Origin: Chrysoperla carnea
Taxonomy: Eukaryota; Arthropoda; Insecta; Neuroptera; Chrysopidae
Assembly (NCBI RefSeq): GCF_905475395.1
Contig: NC_058337.1
Span: forward strand, 138,577,172 to 138,641,171
Reading direction: 5' to 3'
DNA: 64,000 nt
The notes below the pieces were generated by a model. It saw only the letters and a list, made by a program, of their open reading frames with translations, searched no databases and was not told where the DNA came from. Below, piece after piece: positions 10,294-21,961 of this stretch. Numbering within the stretch: the stretch's first letter is position 1; every line of letters begins with the position of its first letter. The position numbers and the translations under genes were made by a program.

Positions 10294-10890
10294 AGTCCCT
10301 TTGGAGGTACAAACCTCCATCTTCCAGATGGGGAAGCTTTAGCTTGCCATGTGCACGATGATGCGTTAGCATCATAAGCACTATGACACATTACAGCAGG
10401 AAATCACATACAGTTTACTATCATCGCTATCACATAGTGTGGATTACAAAGTATCGATATAAGGTATTAACTTACGATATAAAAAAGAGGGTTCGAGAAA
10501 CTATTGCACAGGTAGCAACAGAATTAGGTATTAAAATAGAAAATGGAGTAGTATCAAGCGATCATATACACATTTTTGCTAATATTCCACCTCATATAAA
10601 AATCTGTGAATTTGTACAAAAAGCGAAAGTCAGATCTTCAAAGAAGATGCAAGAGGAATTTCCAATATTAAAACAAAAATACTTGGGTAGACATTTGTGG
10701 GCTCGGGGTTACTTTAGTGCTACTAGTGTTAATGTGACTGATGATATAATTAATGAATATATTAATAAGCATACTGATGCACATGAATCAGACATGATTT
10801 CTAACATAAGACTCGAATAAGCTTTAGCTTGATATGCGACGTCTAGTCGCTATAATCAAACTTTTATCTCTCAGATGAAAGTGGTTGATT
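10294..10890 (+). mobile_element. IS200 type 2, copy B (intact)
   Basis: 597 bp with the same ends as copy A. The two copies bracket the tRNA-Asp and its pseudogene, giving a direct repeat of about 600 bp that could recombine and delete the tRNA. Confidence 0.9.
10383..10820 (+). CDS. tnpA: IS200 type 2 TnpA, Y1 HUH transposase
   Basis: 145 residues, differing from copy A by a handful of substitutions (for example GNVT to VNVT, ETG to ENG). The HUH motif SDHIHIF and the Tyr in NEYINKH are kept, and the frame is open. Probably functional. Confidence 0.92.
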   Translation: MTHYSRKSHTVYYHRYHIVWITKYRYKVLTYDIKKRVRETIAQVATELGIKIENGVVSSDHIHIFANIPPHIKICEFVQKAKVRSSKKMQEEFPILKQKYLGRHLWARGYFSATSVNVTDDIINEYINKHTDAHESDMISNIRLE

Positions 10891-10891
10891 A

Positions 10892-10980
10892 GTCATTGCG
10901 AGGAGTGGCAAAGCCGAGGGCGGAGGCAATCTTATTAAACATCCTAAGATTGCATCAAAGCTATGCTTCTCGCAATGACG
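10892..10980. repeat. Rickettsia-type palindromic intergenic repeat
   Basis: About 89 bp beginning GTCATTGCGAG and ending CTCGCAATGACG, which are reverse complements; the inside is GC-richer than its surroundings. This matches the kind of dispersed palindromic elements known in rickettsiae. Confidence 0.75.
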
Positions 10981-11019
10981 TTTTTCAACAAGCCCTTATA
11001 AATACAAAGCAAATTAATT

Positions 11020-11286
11020 ATGATTAATATCTTTCTAATTATCATTTCTTTATTTATTTCTTTAATAACCTATCTATTTATTAGAAAAACGGATATTTTC
11101 ACTAAGCTATCAATCCTAAACAGTTTAACTAGTGTGGTGAGTTTATTTATTTGCTGCTTGGGTTTTTATCTAGGCAATAGTTCATATTTAGGTATAGCAA
11201 TTATTTATTTTCTATTAAGCTTTATAGCAACAAATGGTTATTTAAAATATTTTGTATATGAATCAGATAAAAACAAAGCAGATTGA
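11020..11286 (+). CDS. mrpF: Multisubunit Na+/H+ antiporter subunit F-like (MrpF/MnhF)
   Basis: 88 residues with three hydrophobic segments (about 2-20, 34-52, 57-77), the length and layout of MrpF. IRKTDIFTKLSILNS corresponds to the conserved loop after helix 1 in the family. Inner-membrane part of an Mrp-type cation/proton antiporter; other Mrp subunits are not in the window. The 3' end overlaps the next gene by 29 bases. The assignment rests on topology and weak motif similarity. Confidence 0.65.
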   Translation: MINIFLIIISLFISLITYLFIRKTDIFTKLSILNSLTSVVSLFICCLGFYLGNSSYLGIAIIYFLLSFIATNGYLKYFVYESDKNKAD

Positions 11287-12397
11287 TAAAGTTATTTTGG
11301 GATGCGGTTTGAGTGGTATGCTAACCGCTCTTGGTTTTGCCAAAAAAGGTATAGAAACTACTATATTTGAAAGTAAATCTGTAAAAAGTCCTAGTTTTTT
11401 TAACGATATTAGAACAACAGCTTTGACGCAGGCTTCTAAAGATTTTTTATCTTCCATTGATATATGGAAGAAACTGGAAGAATTTGCAAGCAGCATGAAA
11501 GATGTTTATGTAGTTGATAATAAAGCTTCTGAAATATTGGAATTACGGAATGATGGCTCTTTAGGATATGTAGTTCAAAATAATGATTTAAAAAAAATTT
11601 TACTGTAAAAAATAATTGATAATCCGCTAATAACATTAATTGATAATAAGGAATATCAAGAAGTTATAAGCCATAACGAATATTCTATTATTAAGTTTAA
11701 TGATGAAACCCACGTTAAATGTAATTTACTAATAATATGTGACGGTAGCAATTCAAAAGTTAGATCACATTATTTTGCAAATGAAATAGAAAAGCCATAT
11801 CAAACAGCCTTAGTATTTAATATAAAGCATGAAAAACCGCATGAGAATTGTGCTATGGAGCATTTTCTGCCTTTGGGTCCTTTTGCATTATTGCCGATGA
11901 AAGATCAACATAGTTCTTCTGTAATATGGTCAACTTCTTCTGAGCAAACTGCTTTAATTATGCAGCTGCCTATTGAAGAGGTTAGATTTTTAACGCAAAG
12001 AAATGTTGGTAATTCACTTGGGAGAATCATTGATAGTGAAATAAATGGCTTTCTGCTAAAAGCTCGTATAGCAAATAGGTATTTTCATAATAAAATAGTG
12101 CTTATTGCCGATAGTGCTCATATTGTGCATCCATTGACCGGTCAAGAACTTAATCAAGGTATAAAGGATACTGAAGCCCTAATTAATGGGATAAATAATA
12201 ATTTACCGCTATCAGAATACCAAAAATCAAGACAAGCAGATAATTTTATCATGTATAAGCTAACTGATGAGCTAAATAATATTTTCTCAAATCATTCAAA
12301 AAGTTTAAGGCATTTAAGACACATAGGGTTTAAAGCGATAAATAACTTTAAGCCTATTAAAAATCTGATTACTAGTTACGCAATCGGTAAAAGGTAA
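11258..12397 (+). pseudogene. ubiH: UbiH/VisC-family FAD hydroxylase, nonsense mutation
   Basis: Flavoprotein monooxygenase of ubiquinone ring hydroxylation. The start is ATG 11258. Seen: N-terminal FAD motif ILGCGLSGMLTALG, the middle CDGSNSKVR (DG motif) and the C-terminal LIADSAHIVHPLTGQELNQG (the GD motif, with G to A and a G to E change). One in-frame TAA at 11606-11608 splits an otherwise continuous frame of about 380 codons. The family call is firm; the stop plus changes in the flavin motif suggest a dead gene. Confidence 0.88.
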
Positions 12398-12400
12398 AAT

Positions 12401-12535
12401 ATACTCGATGAACTTGAAAAATTAAAAAAACTACGTCCTCTTATAAGATCTGTGGTGCTCACGTATTAAGTATACGCTCCGCTCCCGCTCCGAGGGCTTT
12501 AGACTCCTTGCTCTTTTCCAAGTTGATCTTCGTAT
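12401..12535. repeat. Rickettsia palindromic element-like repeat
   Basis: Imperfect terminal inverted repeats: ATACTCGATGAACTTGAAAA at the left against a reverse complement TTTTCCAAGTTGATCTTCGTAT at the right. The interior has GC-rich CGCTCCGCTCCCGCTCCG. It fills the 200-bp gap between ubiH and the next gene. Confidence 0.6.
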
Positions 12536-12604
12536 ACCCAACTTTTCATTTATTATATGTATATTTTTTATTGTTTCAATTCTTAATGTTAAGGATGTAA
12601 ATTT

Positions 12605-14034
12605 ATAAGTAAGGAGAGTTTAAAATCGTCGATTAATACGCTTGAAGAGGGAGTAAAAAATGTGGAAGAAAGTAATAAACTTAAACTTTCTATAAATACG
12701 CCTGAAGGGGTTAATGTACAAAATCCTGAATCTGTGCAAGAGCAGGAACAATCAGCACCCTCAAATCCCCAAGAAGAGAAAAAAACAAGAAAAATATTAA
12801 AAGATGATCCTAAACTTAAAGGCACAAGAATGGCACGAGCTGGAGCAGTAGCTACTGCACTTGCAGGAGCTACTGCTGAGGCAGGATATCATGTAACTGC
12901 CGGGGTGGTTAAAGGAGTAGGTAAAATTGCTGCACATGATATTGTCGGCGGTGTTGAGCATATAGTAGAAGGAGTAGCAAAAGGCGGGTCTAAAGTAGCA
13001 ACAGCTGTATCAAAAGCAGCTGATCCACTCGATAAAGCTCGAAAAGGTGGAAAAATAAGGAAGAAGGACAGCATAGCCCTGGCTTATATGATAAAGCTCT
13101 TAATAAAATTAGAACTAGTGTGTCTGGTGGTAATACAATAGCAGATGGTTTAGATAAAACGTATAAGGTAATATCAAGCAAAGGTACTAAAAGAATTCTT
13201 AAAGAAGGCGGTGCAATTAGTTCAGTAGCATTAAATCCAACACCTATAGGTGTCGGTATTGCGGCTCTTTCTCTAACTGCTGTGGCATATAATGTTACGA
13301 AAGAAACACTTGAAGTGCGAGAGGACAAAAAATTAGATAGAGAGAAAACGGCTTTAGAAAGTATTAAAGGAGCTAAAGCACAACAGCTTAATAAAGTATT
13401 GGAAGCTAAGGAAAATATAGCTAAAGATGCTCCGAATTTACAAAAGTTTTTAGATACTAAAATACCGGATATTTATAAAAATCCGCCTGAACCTTCACCT
13501 GATAAAACTTTTGAAGGTGGGTGTGCTAAACAATTTGTAAAATCAGTGCGTGATACTACTTTAGAAGCGGCATCTTTATTTGCTGATGGAATAGCTACCG
13601 GAAGTATAGGTGGTATTGCATTCGCAGCAACAGCAGCTTTTGTTAATATTACGGGTGAAGTGGACTCGAATATAGTACATATGGAAAGGGGAAATGATAA
13701 AAAAAATAAAATAAATACTTTAAAACTATCTGCCGGAAATTATGAAAATGAAAAAGAGTTAAAAGAATTAGAAAGGCAAGAGAGAATAAATAATCAAACA
13801 TTAAAAGAATTTTTAGATACACCTAATATAGATAAGCTAAACCAGATACAGCTTGAAGCGGCATTTGCTACAAAGCAAAAAGAAGTAGGAGCAAGAGATG
13901 AGTTTAAAGAACCTCCTGAGAAAACTGGTTTTCAAAAATTTAAATCGGCAGTAAAAGCTGGAGCTAGTTATTTTGTTGAAGCACAGTTCGGGGAAGTAAA
14001 AGAAGCGATTAGCAAAGAAAATAAAGAAAATCAA
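12605..14034 (+). pseudogene. Ala/Gly-rich Rickettsia hypothetical protein, frameshifted and 3'-truncated
   Basis: No family recognised. The frame probably began at 12605, where ATA stands in the start position after AAGGA; a GTG at 12662 is also usable. The first part has two similar repeats (LKSSINTLEEGV / LKLSINTPEGV) and an Ala/Gly/Val-rich stretch (about residues 55-115). A 1-base frameshift near 13065 leads into the second frame (to 14055), with a hydrophobic segment near 13190-13300 and charged coiled-coil sequence after. The last codons are borrowed from an IS200 end at 14029, so the true C-terminus is lost. Confidence 0.6.
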
Positions 14035-14112
14035 CCACTTTCATCTGAGAGATGAAAGTTTGATTATAGCGACTAGAAGTCGCATATCAAGCTAAAGCTT
14101 ATTCGAGTCTTA
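14029..14112 (-). mobile_element. IS200 type 2, 3'-end fragment
   Basis: The reverse complement of the right end of the 597-bp element: hairpin, the last tnpA codons, broken at GAGTCTTA by an IS256 end. Confidence 0.85.
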
Positions 14113-14152
14113 GGCTCTGTCCAAATAAGTGTGTAATATTCTCAAAGGTTAT
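14113..14152. mobile_element. IS256 terminal fragment
   Basis: GGCTCTGTCCAAATAAGTGTG matches the left inverted repeat of the IS256 at 24659; only about 40 bases remain before an IS200 type 1 end. Confidence 0.75.
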
Positions 14153-14254
14153 ATCAATTACTACCGTCTAAAGCCGGTAGTTTGGTTTACGCTTGCAAAG
14201 CAGATTAAAAGCTTAAACGCTAAAACTCTGATATTCTAAAATCATATTTTTTAT
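14153..14254 (-). mobile_element. IS200 type 1, 3'-end fragment
   Basis: The right end of an inverted IS200 type 1 copy (hairpins plus the last tnpA codons), broken at TTTAT inside its tnpA where another copy inserted. Confidence 0.85.
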
Positions 14255-14837
14255 GTAGTTAAGTGGGATAGGGTTAACACCCTCGCCTTTAGGCGAATAC
14301 TTTAGTATAATCTATCTAATAGGATACTAGAGGAAGAGATGGAATATAGAAGAGGGTCTCATAGCCTGTATGATTTAAAGTATCATATAGTGTTTTGTAC
14401 AAAGTACAGGTATAGAGTTTTAACTGGGCAAATAGCAAGTAGAGCAAGGGAAGTAATTCAGGAAATATGTGCAGCTAATTACATAGATATAATTAGTGAC
14501 AGCATAAGTCCTGATCATGTTCATATATTATTATCAGTTCCACCGAGTATCTCAATATCTAAGGTGTTACAATATATTAAAGGAAAGAGTAGTCGTAAAT
14601 TGCTACAGAAATTTGAACTACTTCGTAAGCGATATTGGGGTCAACATCTTTGGGCTAGAGGGTATTTTGTTGTTACAGTTGGTAATGTGAATTCAGAAGC
14701 AGTACAGAAGTATATAGAGCAACAAGAAGAATATCATAAAAAAGATGATTTTAGAATATCAGAGTTTTAGCGTTTACGCTTTTAATCTGCTTTGCAAGCG
14801 TAAACCAAACTACCGGCTTTAGACGGTAGTAATTGAT
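14255..14837 (+). mobile_element. IS200 type 1, copy 3 (intact, 583 bp)
   Basis: Starts GTAGTTAAG right after TTTAT and ends GTAGTAATTGAT. The left end has the hairpin CGCCTTTAGGCG; the right end has the GCGTTTACGC...GCGTAAAC and CTACCG...CGGTAG hairpins. It sits inside an older inverted copy. Confidence 0.93.
14339..14770 (+). CDS. tnpA: IS200 type 1 TnpA, Y1 HUH transposase
   Basis: 143 residues. N-terminal YDLKYHIVFCTKYRYRVL, HUH motif PDHVHILLS, core RYWGQHLWARGYFV, and the catalytic Tyr in VQKYIEQQ. All expected catalytic residues are there. Only a few codons differ from the other copies (SDS for SGS, LLS for LVS, QKF for QEF). Confidence 0.93.
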   Translation: MEYRRGSHSLYDLKYHIVFCTKYRYRVLTGQIASRAREVIQEICAANYIDIISDSISPDHVHILLSVPPSISISKVLQYIKGKSSRKLLQKFELLRKRYWGQHLWARGYFVVTVGNVNSEAVQKYIEQQEEYHKKDDFRISEF

Positions 14838-15148
14838 TATTAATACAACTGTTACCTATAGTATTTGGACCCTCACAAACGCCAGGTATGCCGATATTTT
14901 TTAAACATTTCCCTGTTTTTAAACGTTTCACTTATGCAAATGTAACATATGCTATAGCACATTCTGTCATGTATATTGTAACATCTTTTGGGCTTACGTA
15001 TTTTGTACAAGTTTTTGGACACTATGGATTATTAGTCATAATAATTCCTTTAATTATAGGATATACTTTTGGCCTATATCATTTTGAGAAGTTAGAAAAA
15101 GAGGCTGATAATTATCCAAGGAAAATGGTTTATAATAATCTAAAATAG
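14838..15148 (+). pseudogene. MFS transporter C-terminal fragment
   Basis: An open frame starting at the IS200 end and continuing through MPIFFKHFPVFKRFTYANV to KEADNYPRKM. It has two hydrophobic helices (TYAIAHSVMYIVTSFGLTYF and the GLLVIIIPLIIGYTFGLYHF region) followed by a charged tail, as in the last two helices of a major-facilitator proline/betaine-type transporter. The rest of the gene was removed by IS200 insertion. The family is inferred from layout and moderate similarity only. Confidence 0.5.
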
Positions 15149-15773
15149 AATAATCTGATAATGTAAGAGTATCACAACATAGTTGTAGAAGATCAATTGT
15201 TATTTCTGGTAATTCTAAATATACAGATAAAACTAAAAATTCCTGTATAGTTTCATTTACAACTTTCTTAATTTTTTCAGGAGATTTAGCCCCTATTGTC
15301 TGCATATTATGCAGTCTATCAAAAAGTTTTATTAACAGTACATCATGTTTTTTCTCTTTATATAACATCTCTACCATTTCAGCAGAACTAATCTTAATGT
15401 CATTCTCCTTAATCCTGGTTAAATCCATCACCTGATTTGCTACTTTCCAGTCAAATTCTTCAGCTATTTTCTCCTTAGTAAGTTCTGTATCTTCTATAGT
15501 ATCATGAAGTATACTAGTTACTAGTACATCTGTTCTAAATAAATAATCCGATATCAGATATGCCACCTCTATCGGATGTGAGTAAAATGGTTCTCCTGAT
15601 TGACGCATTTGACTTCCATGACATTTCCGAGCGTAATAAATTGCTTTTTTTATTTCCAACACATCAACTGGAGGTACTTTTACTATGCTATTTAAATAAA
15701 TTACTTTATCCAGTAATCTTGTAGCATAAATACAATCTTCAAAATCTTTTTCCCAATATTCTAACTCTTCCAC
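15054..15773 (-). CDS. spoT-like: SpoT-type (p)ppGpp hydrolase, HD domain only
   Basis: 239 residues. HD-domain residues are visible: HPIEVAYLI, ILHDTIEDT (the HD pair), and KLFDRLHNMQT. This is the (p)ppGpp 3'-pyrophosphohydrolase half of RelA/SpoT; no synthetase domain follows, as in small alarmone hydrolases and the split SpoT genes of rickettsiae. The last 31 residues overlap the MFS fragment on the other strand, so the C-terminus may be a read-through product. Such genes are common cargo of RAGE elements. Confidence 0.88.
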   Translation of the reverse strand: MEELEYWEKDFEDCIYATRLLDKVIYLNSIVKVPPVDVLEIKKAIYYARKCHGSQMRQSGEPFYSHPIEVAYLISDYLFRTDVLVTSILHDTIEDTELTKEKIAEEFDWKVANQVMDLTRIKENDIKISSAEMVEMLYKEKKHDVLLIKLFDRLHNMQTIGAKSPEKIKKVVNETIQEFLVLSVYLELPEITIDLLQLCCDTLTLSDYSILDYYKPFSLDNYQPLFLTSQNDIGQKYIL

Positions 15774-15841
15774 AACACTTGACTTATATTAATTTATATA
15801 ACTACCATATATGGTTCTGTCGCATCTATAGCTAAACCACT

Positions 15842-17257
15842 TTAAAACAGTTAGGTTATATACTTTTCAAACAAGGTATCTATATCACAATGATATTTGT
15901 TTCTCCTAGATTTTGCTTGAAACCATTTTTGCTCAATAGGATTAAGGTCAGGAGAATAAGGAGGTAAATACTCTATTAAATGCCCCGCTTTTTTTACCAT
16001 GGTCTTTAAATCCTCATTTTTATGGAAAGCTGCGTTATCCATCACGATCACTGACCTACTAGGTAATTTAGGTATCAAATCCTGTCCTACCCAGCAATTA
16101 AAAATAGTGCTATTAATATTACATTCAAAAGTGAGACAGTTAACAGAGATTTACCTATTAATGCACCTATAACATTAGTCCTTTTTGATGGGTGCCAATC
16201 ATTTATGCCGTAGCATCTTGTACCTTATATTGAATATCTATGTGTTCTTAGGGCATTTTCTACAAAGCCACTCTCATCTATATCAATTACTACCGTCTAA
16301 AGCCGGTAGTTTGGTTTACGCTTGCAAAGCAGATTAAAAGCGTAAACGCTAAAACTCTGATATTCTAAAATCATCTTTTTTATGATATTCTTCTTGTTGC
16401 TCTATATACTTCTGTACTGCTTCTGAATTCACATTACCAACTGTAACAACAAAATACCCTCTAGCCCAAAGATGTTGATCCCAATATCGCTTACGAAGTA
16501 GTTCAAATTCCTGTAGCATTTACGACTACTCTTTCCTTTAATATATTGTAACACCTTAGATATTGAGATACTCGGTGGAACTGATACTAATATATGAACA
16601 TGATCAGGACTTATGCTGCCACTAATTATATCTATGTAATTAGCTGCACATATTTCTTGAATTACTTCCCTTGCTCTACTTGCTATTTGCCCAGTTAAAA
16701 CTCTATACCTGTACTTTGTACAAAACACTATATGATACTTTAAATCATACAGGCTATGAGACCCTCTCCTATATTCCATCTCTTCCTCCAGTAACCTATT
16801 AGATAGATTATACTAAAGTGTTCGCCTAAAGGCGAGGGTGTTAACCCTATCCCACTTAACTACATAAACAATACATGTTCCCTGTAACTTGTAATTCTTA
16901 ATTTTATCCTGAAATTCTAATCTCTCTTCTTCTTTTGTCTTTGGATGTCGTAAAGCTTTTTTTATAAGTGATATTTAATTTCTTAAGTGCTCTCTGAATG
17001 CCAGATCTGCTAACACCTAAACGCTCAGCACGTTCATATTGATAAACATCACAGTATTCTATTACATCTTGTCTTAGTTTATCAGGATCTATTTTTATTG
17101 CTTTCTTATCCCTATGCTTTTGAGAGTGTAATTTTTTTGTCCAACTAAATATTGTGTTTCTGCCTATGTTAAACTTCTTTGATATTGATGTAAAACTTAA
17201 AACTTCCTTCTCTCTCATTGATAATATTTTCTTCCTAAAGTGTACAGAATATGTCAT
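15842..17257 (-). pseudogene. IS630-family transposase, split by IS200
   Basis: The N-terminal part (start 17257) has the HTH module: SISKKFNIGRNTIFSWTKKL and YERAERLGVSRSGIQRALKK. The C-terminal part (16281 down to 15851) carries IDESGF (first Asp), VMDNAAFHK (second Asp) and PPYSPDLNPIEQKW (Glu of DDE). An IS200 copy (16282-16863) separates them, and further frameshifts and a stop lie near 16080 and 16230. The family is certain; the gene is dead. Confidence 0.88.
16282..16863 (-). mobile_element. tnpA: IS200 type 1, copy 4 (tnpA frameshifted)
   Basis: 582 bp, one base shorter than the intact copies because an A is missing in the codons for LLQ near 16516-16520. tnpA starts at 16779; the HUH motif PDHVHIL is intact but the frameshift removes the catalytic Tyr. 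The left end is next to TTTGTTTAT as target. Confidence 0.9.
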
Positions 17258-17284
17258 TTTGTCTTTATATTTATTTTATTCATC

Positions 17285-17362
17285 TTCAATTGTCAACAGC
17301 GGTCGAAAAATGATACATATTTTTAGTATGCAACGGCTGAAAATTGATACAATATCATAAAA
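17285..17362 (-). repeat. IS21-type terminal repeats
   Basis: Two copies of TGTATCA(A/T)TTT..CGACCG/CAGCCG-like sequence in the same direction (minus strand) followed by TTGACAATTG. Multiple short terminal repeats are typical of IS21 ends; istB lies 0.7 kb away. No other content is seen in 17258-17391. Confidence 0.55.
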
Positions 17363-17391
17363 AAATTATCTGATATTTAAGGTCGGGTAGA

Positions 17392-18607
<1,216 letters not shown>

Positions 18608-19947
18608 TGGACTGAAACAATGGGACAAAAAAATGAAGGAGTGTGTTTCCGCAATAAGTTAGAATAAATAGCAATAAACTTAAGAGGAAAGATGAAGAAA
18701 AATAAAGTAAAAATTTTCAGTGCTTCAGAAAAAACATGGATAGTATTAGAATTACTAAAAGAGGAGTCGTCACTTAGTCAGTTAGCCTCAAAATATGCAA
18801 TAAGTGTTAAAACAATTCAAAATTGGAAAAAACAGTTTTTAGGTAATGCGGCATTAACTTTTGAACCAGCTTAAGTTTTGAGTGAATATCAAGAACAAAT
18901 AAATCATTTACAAGAGCAAAATGATGAACTTGCTAAAGCTCTTGGTAAAATCACAGATGAGAGGGACTGGGTCGTGGGAAAGCTCAAAAGCTTGGATTTA
19001 TCAAATAAAAAGAGTCTTGTACACTCCAAGCTAAATCAACTCCCAAAATCAAGACAGTGTGAACTATTAAAGATTAGTCGATCTACAGCCTACTATAAAT
19101 CCAAGGAGATGAGTATAAATAAATAAAGTATTTTAAATAGAATAGATGAAATATATACAGATAATCCTGAATTTTAGTTATCGCTATATTCATCAACAAT
19201 TACTAGAAGATGGTTTTATTGTCGGTAAAGATCGAGTACTGAAATATATGAGGATGATGGGTATAGAAGCTATTTACCCACATAAGAAAAAATCTACTTC
19301 TCAAAACGATAGTGAGCATAAGATCTATAGCTACTTACTTGATCAATATTGGACTAAATCTGGCTCAACAAAGCAAGTGTATGTGCCTAATGTGAATGAG
19401 GTTTGGAGTGGTGACATTACTTACATTAGAACTAATGGTGGCTTTATGTATATGGCAGCTATTATAGATTGGCATAGCAAGGCCATATTGAGCTATAAAC
19501 TGTCAAATTCTATGGATGCATCTCTTGTAACTGATGTCTTGAAACAAGCTCTAAGTAAGTATAACGCTCCACAGATATTTAATAGTGATCAAGGTAGCCA
19601 ATATACCAGTTATGACCACATAAATATTCTCAAAGAGCATGATATCCAAATTTCAATGAATGGCAAAGGTAGAAGTATTGATAATATAGTAATAGTAAGG
19701 TTTTTTAGAACTTTAAAATATAATTGTATCTTTATTAATGATTTTAACAATGTTAAAGAGTTAAAAGAGGGGATTGATCATTATCTGAATAAATATAATT
19801 ATCACAGATTTCATTCAAGTATTGGTTATAAAAAGCCTATGAATGTATATCTGAATTATATGCAAAATTATCAGCAAATTGCTGCCTGATATTCGCAAAA
19901 TTAGGAAAACATACAACTCATTTTTTTGTCTTGATTTTTCAGTCCAC
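18608..19947 (+). mobile_element. IS3-family element, complete but mutated
   Basis: Terminal inverted repeats TGGACTGAAACAATGGGACAAAAAAATG (left, part shown by position 18608-18635) and the matching right end (19922-19947). OrfA starts at 18692 (HTH, 60 residues before a stop); OrfB is in pieces. No clear target duplication was found. Confidence 0.85.
18692..19889 (+). pseudogene. IS3 OrfA/OrfB transposase with stops and a lost catalytic Glu
   Basis: OrfA: HTH with LSQLASKYAISVKTIQNWKKQF. OrfB N-terminal region with a Leu-zipper-like stretch, then a stop near 19124 and a shift. The integrase core from 19146 shows WSGDITYIRT (first Asp) and FNSDQGSQYTS (second Asp); where the family has ERFWRTLKY the sequence reads VIVRFFRTLKY, so the catalytic Glu is Val. 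Three independent lesions: inactive. Confidence 0.88.
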
Positions 19948-20134
19948 TATCCTTAAGAGATATGAAGAGGCAATCGCTGCATACGACAAGGCGATAGAGT
20001 TAAACCCACAATGTACAGAAGCATATAACAAAAAAGGCAATGCACTTGATGAGCTTAAGAGATATGAAGAAGCATTAGAAGCATACAAGAAAGCTATAGA
20101 GCTAAAGCCTGATGTTGCAGAAGCATATCCTTAA
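19948..20134 (+). pseudogene. Tetratricopeptide repeat protein fragment
   Basis: Two TPR units are seen: YEEAIAAYDKAIELNPQCTEAYNKKG and the next with YEEALEAYKKAIELKPDVAEAY, with a 34-residue period. The upstream part is removed by the IS3 right end, and a stop follows soon after. TPR proteins are usual cargo in RAGE elements and mediate protein contacts. Confidence 0.85.
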
Positions 20135-20267
20135 AAAAGTGAAAAGGATAAAAAGAATTGACATTGAGTTACTTTGTACGATTAACGTTTTTGAATAATT
20201 AAAGTTAAATAATAAAGAAGTAGTAAAGCATTTTAGCAACAAAAAATGAAAATATAAAGGAGGTTTT

Positions 20268-21946
20268 ATGAGTAAAGATGGACAAGACGATAAAAATGTA
20301 AATAATAACCAAATACAACTGAATGATAATAACAGCAGTAATAATCAGGGCCAAAAAGAAAATACTAGTACTAATAACGATGCTATAACACCAGAGGCAG
20401 TTACCTCACCATCAAACGCTAATATATCAGGTGAGCAAAATACTTCTCAGATAAATAGTGAATATGATAAAGTTTTGGGGGAAGAAGGCACAGCAAATGA
20501 TCCTGTCGGGGTTGAGCAGAACGAAATAAATAATAAAAAGGAACAGTCATCACTGGGTACTAATATAGGCGATACTCAAGATAAGGCAGAAAGTGTTAAT
20601 GCGAATAAAGATTCTACAGAACCTGATAAGCAAAATGCAGATAGTATAGATAAGGACCTAAAACAGCTATTATCTAGAATATATAAAGGAGAGCCTACAC
20701 AAAAATTAGAAGATGATCAAGTGAAGAATGTGCTTGGTGACATTAAAGCGCAAATGGCATCTGCTACTAACAATTATGCAGAGTTAGGTAGATTAGCTGG
20801 TGCATTAGCTTCCCTAGCTGCAAGTACGAATAATCCTGAGTTATTGGCAACAATTAAATCTATGTTAAATGCGGTGGAAAGTAGAGAGGAAACGGCTAAG
20901 GAGGTTATTCGTAATGACGCTACTTCAGATAATCTAGAAGCACAAGAGCATCCAGATCCTGAGATGGTGCGAAAACATTTGGAACACGAAGAAAGAAAAC
21001 AAGAATAAATAACAACTGGGCTGAATATGAAAAAATTGAGAAAGAATCAAGAGAGAGATTAATATTAAACAATAGGTTTTTAGATCAGATTTATAATGAT
21101 CCTAATTCTTTAACGGAAGAGCAAAAAAGATTAGCCCGTGGACAGTATCGTAGTACAGAAGAGAAAGAGCAGCTCGAAAGAGAAGCGTGTCAAGATATTG
21201 ATTTTGCTAAAAGAACACATGAATTACATAGAGATTTAAATCATGCAATTGAACATGAACATGAACAACTTAATATAATAGCACAAAAGATAGAAGTTGA
21301 GCAAAATCTCGAAGGCAAAGATGAATTGCTACAAAAGAAACAACAATATGAAACAAACATCAGTTTATACAAAGAAAGATTAGAGCAACATATAAATCCA
21401 GCTATAGCAGAATTGGATTTAGAAAGGGAGAAACTGTTAAAAGTAGTTGAAACACATCCTGATTTAGTCAAAGAGCGTATTAGAACCCATTTTAAAGGAA
21501 ATATCACGCGATATCAAGAAATAGAGAGTTTAAAAGGTGAAACAAAAGCCATAAAAGAAATGGAGCAATTGATTAAAAAGGCAGGTCTTGAAAAAGAGCT
21601 AAATGTAAAAAGTAATGTTGCAGTAGATTTATCGCAATCACCAGTGCCTACTACATTACCATCTCCATCTAATGTCCCGTATAACAGTAAACGACATAAC
21701 ATATTTGAAGAAACACTTAATATAAGAAGTACATATAAATCAGGAGGTATACCAAAAGAAGTAATAAATAATATACAAATTAAAGGGATAGAGAATGTAG
21801 GAAGGTTAGGAGATGCCCAAAAAATGACCGGTTGACCAGTGACCGGTCCTACTTCACCTGTAGAAAATTTTACTATTAACCCGCCACCACAAACTCCAAA
21901 CATGCACAAATTTGCTGCACGGGGCACTGATATAATAAAAAAATAA
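20268..21946 (+). pseudogene. Large polar hypothetical protein of the tra region, broken
   Basis: No family recognised. The start ATG 20268 has a strong ribosome site (AAAGGAGG at 20256-20263). Residues 1-130 are Asn/Gln/Asp-rich and disordered; then an Ala-rich helix (LGRLAGALASLAAS) follows. A frameshift at about 21005 leads into a Glu/Lys coiled coil (21010-21620), and a TGA near 21832 (Arg-type codon changed) stands before a Pro-rich tail ending at 21946. The total was about 559 codons. Its position before the regulator and tra genes suggests a conjugation-element protein, but this is only context. Confidence 0.6.
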
Positions 21947-21961
21947 TTGAGAGAGTTAAAT

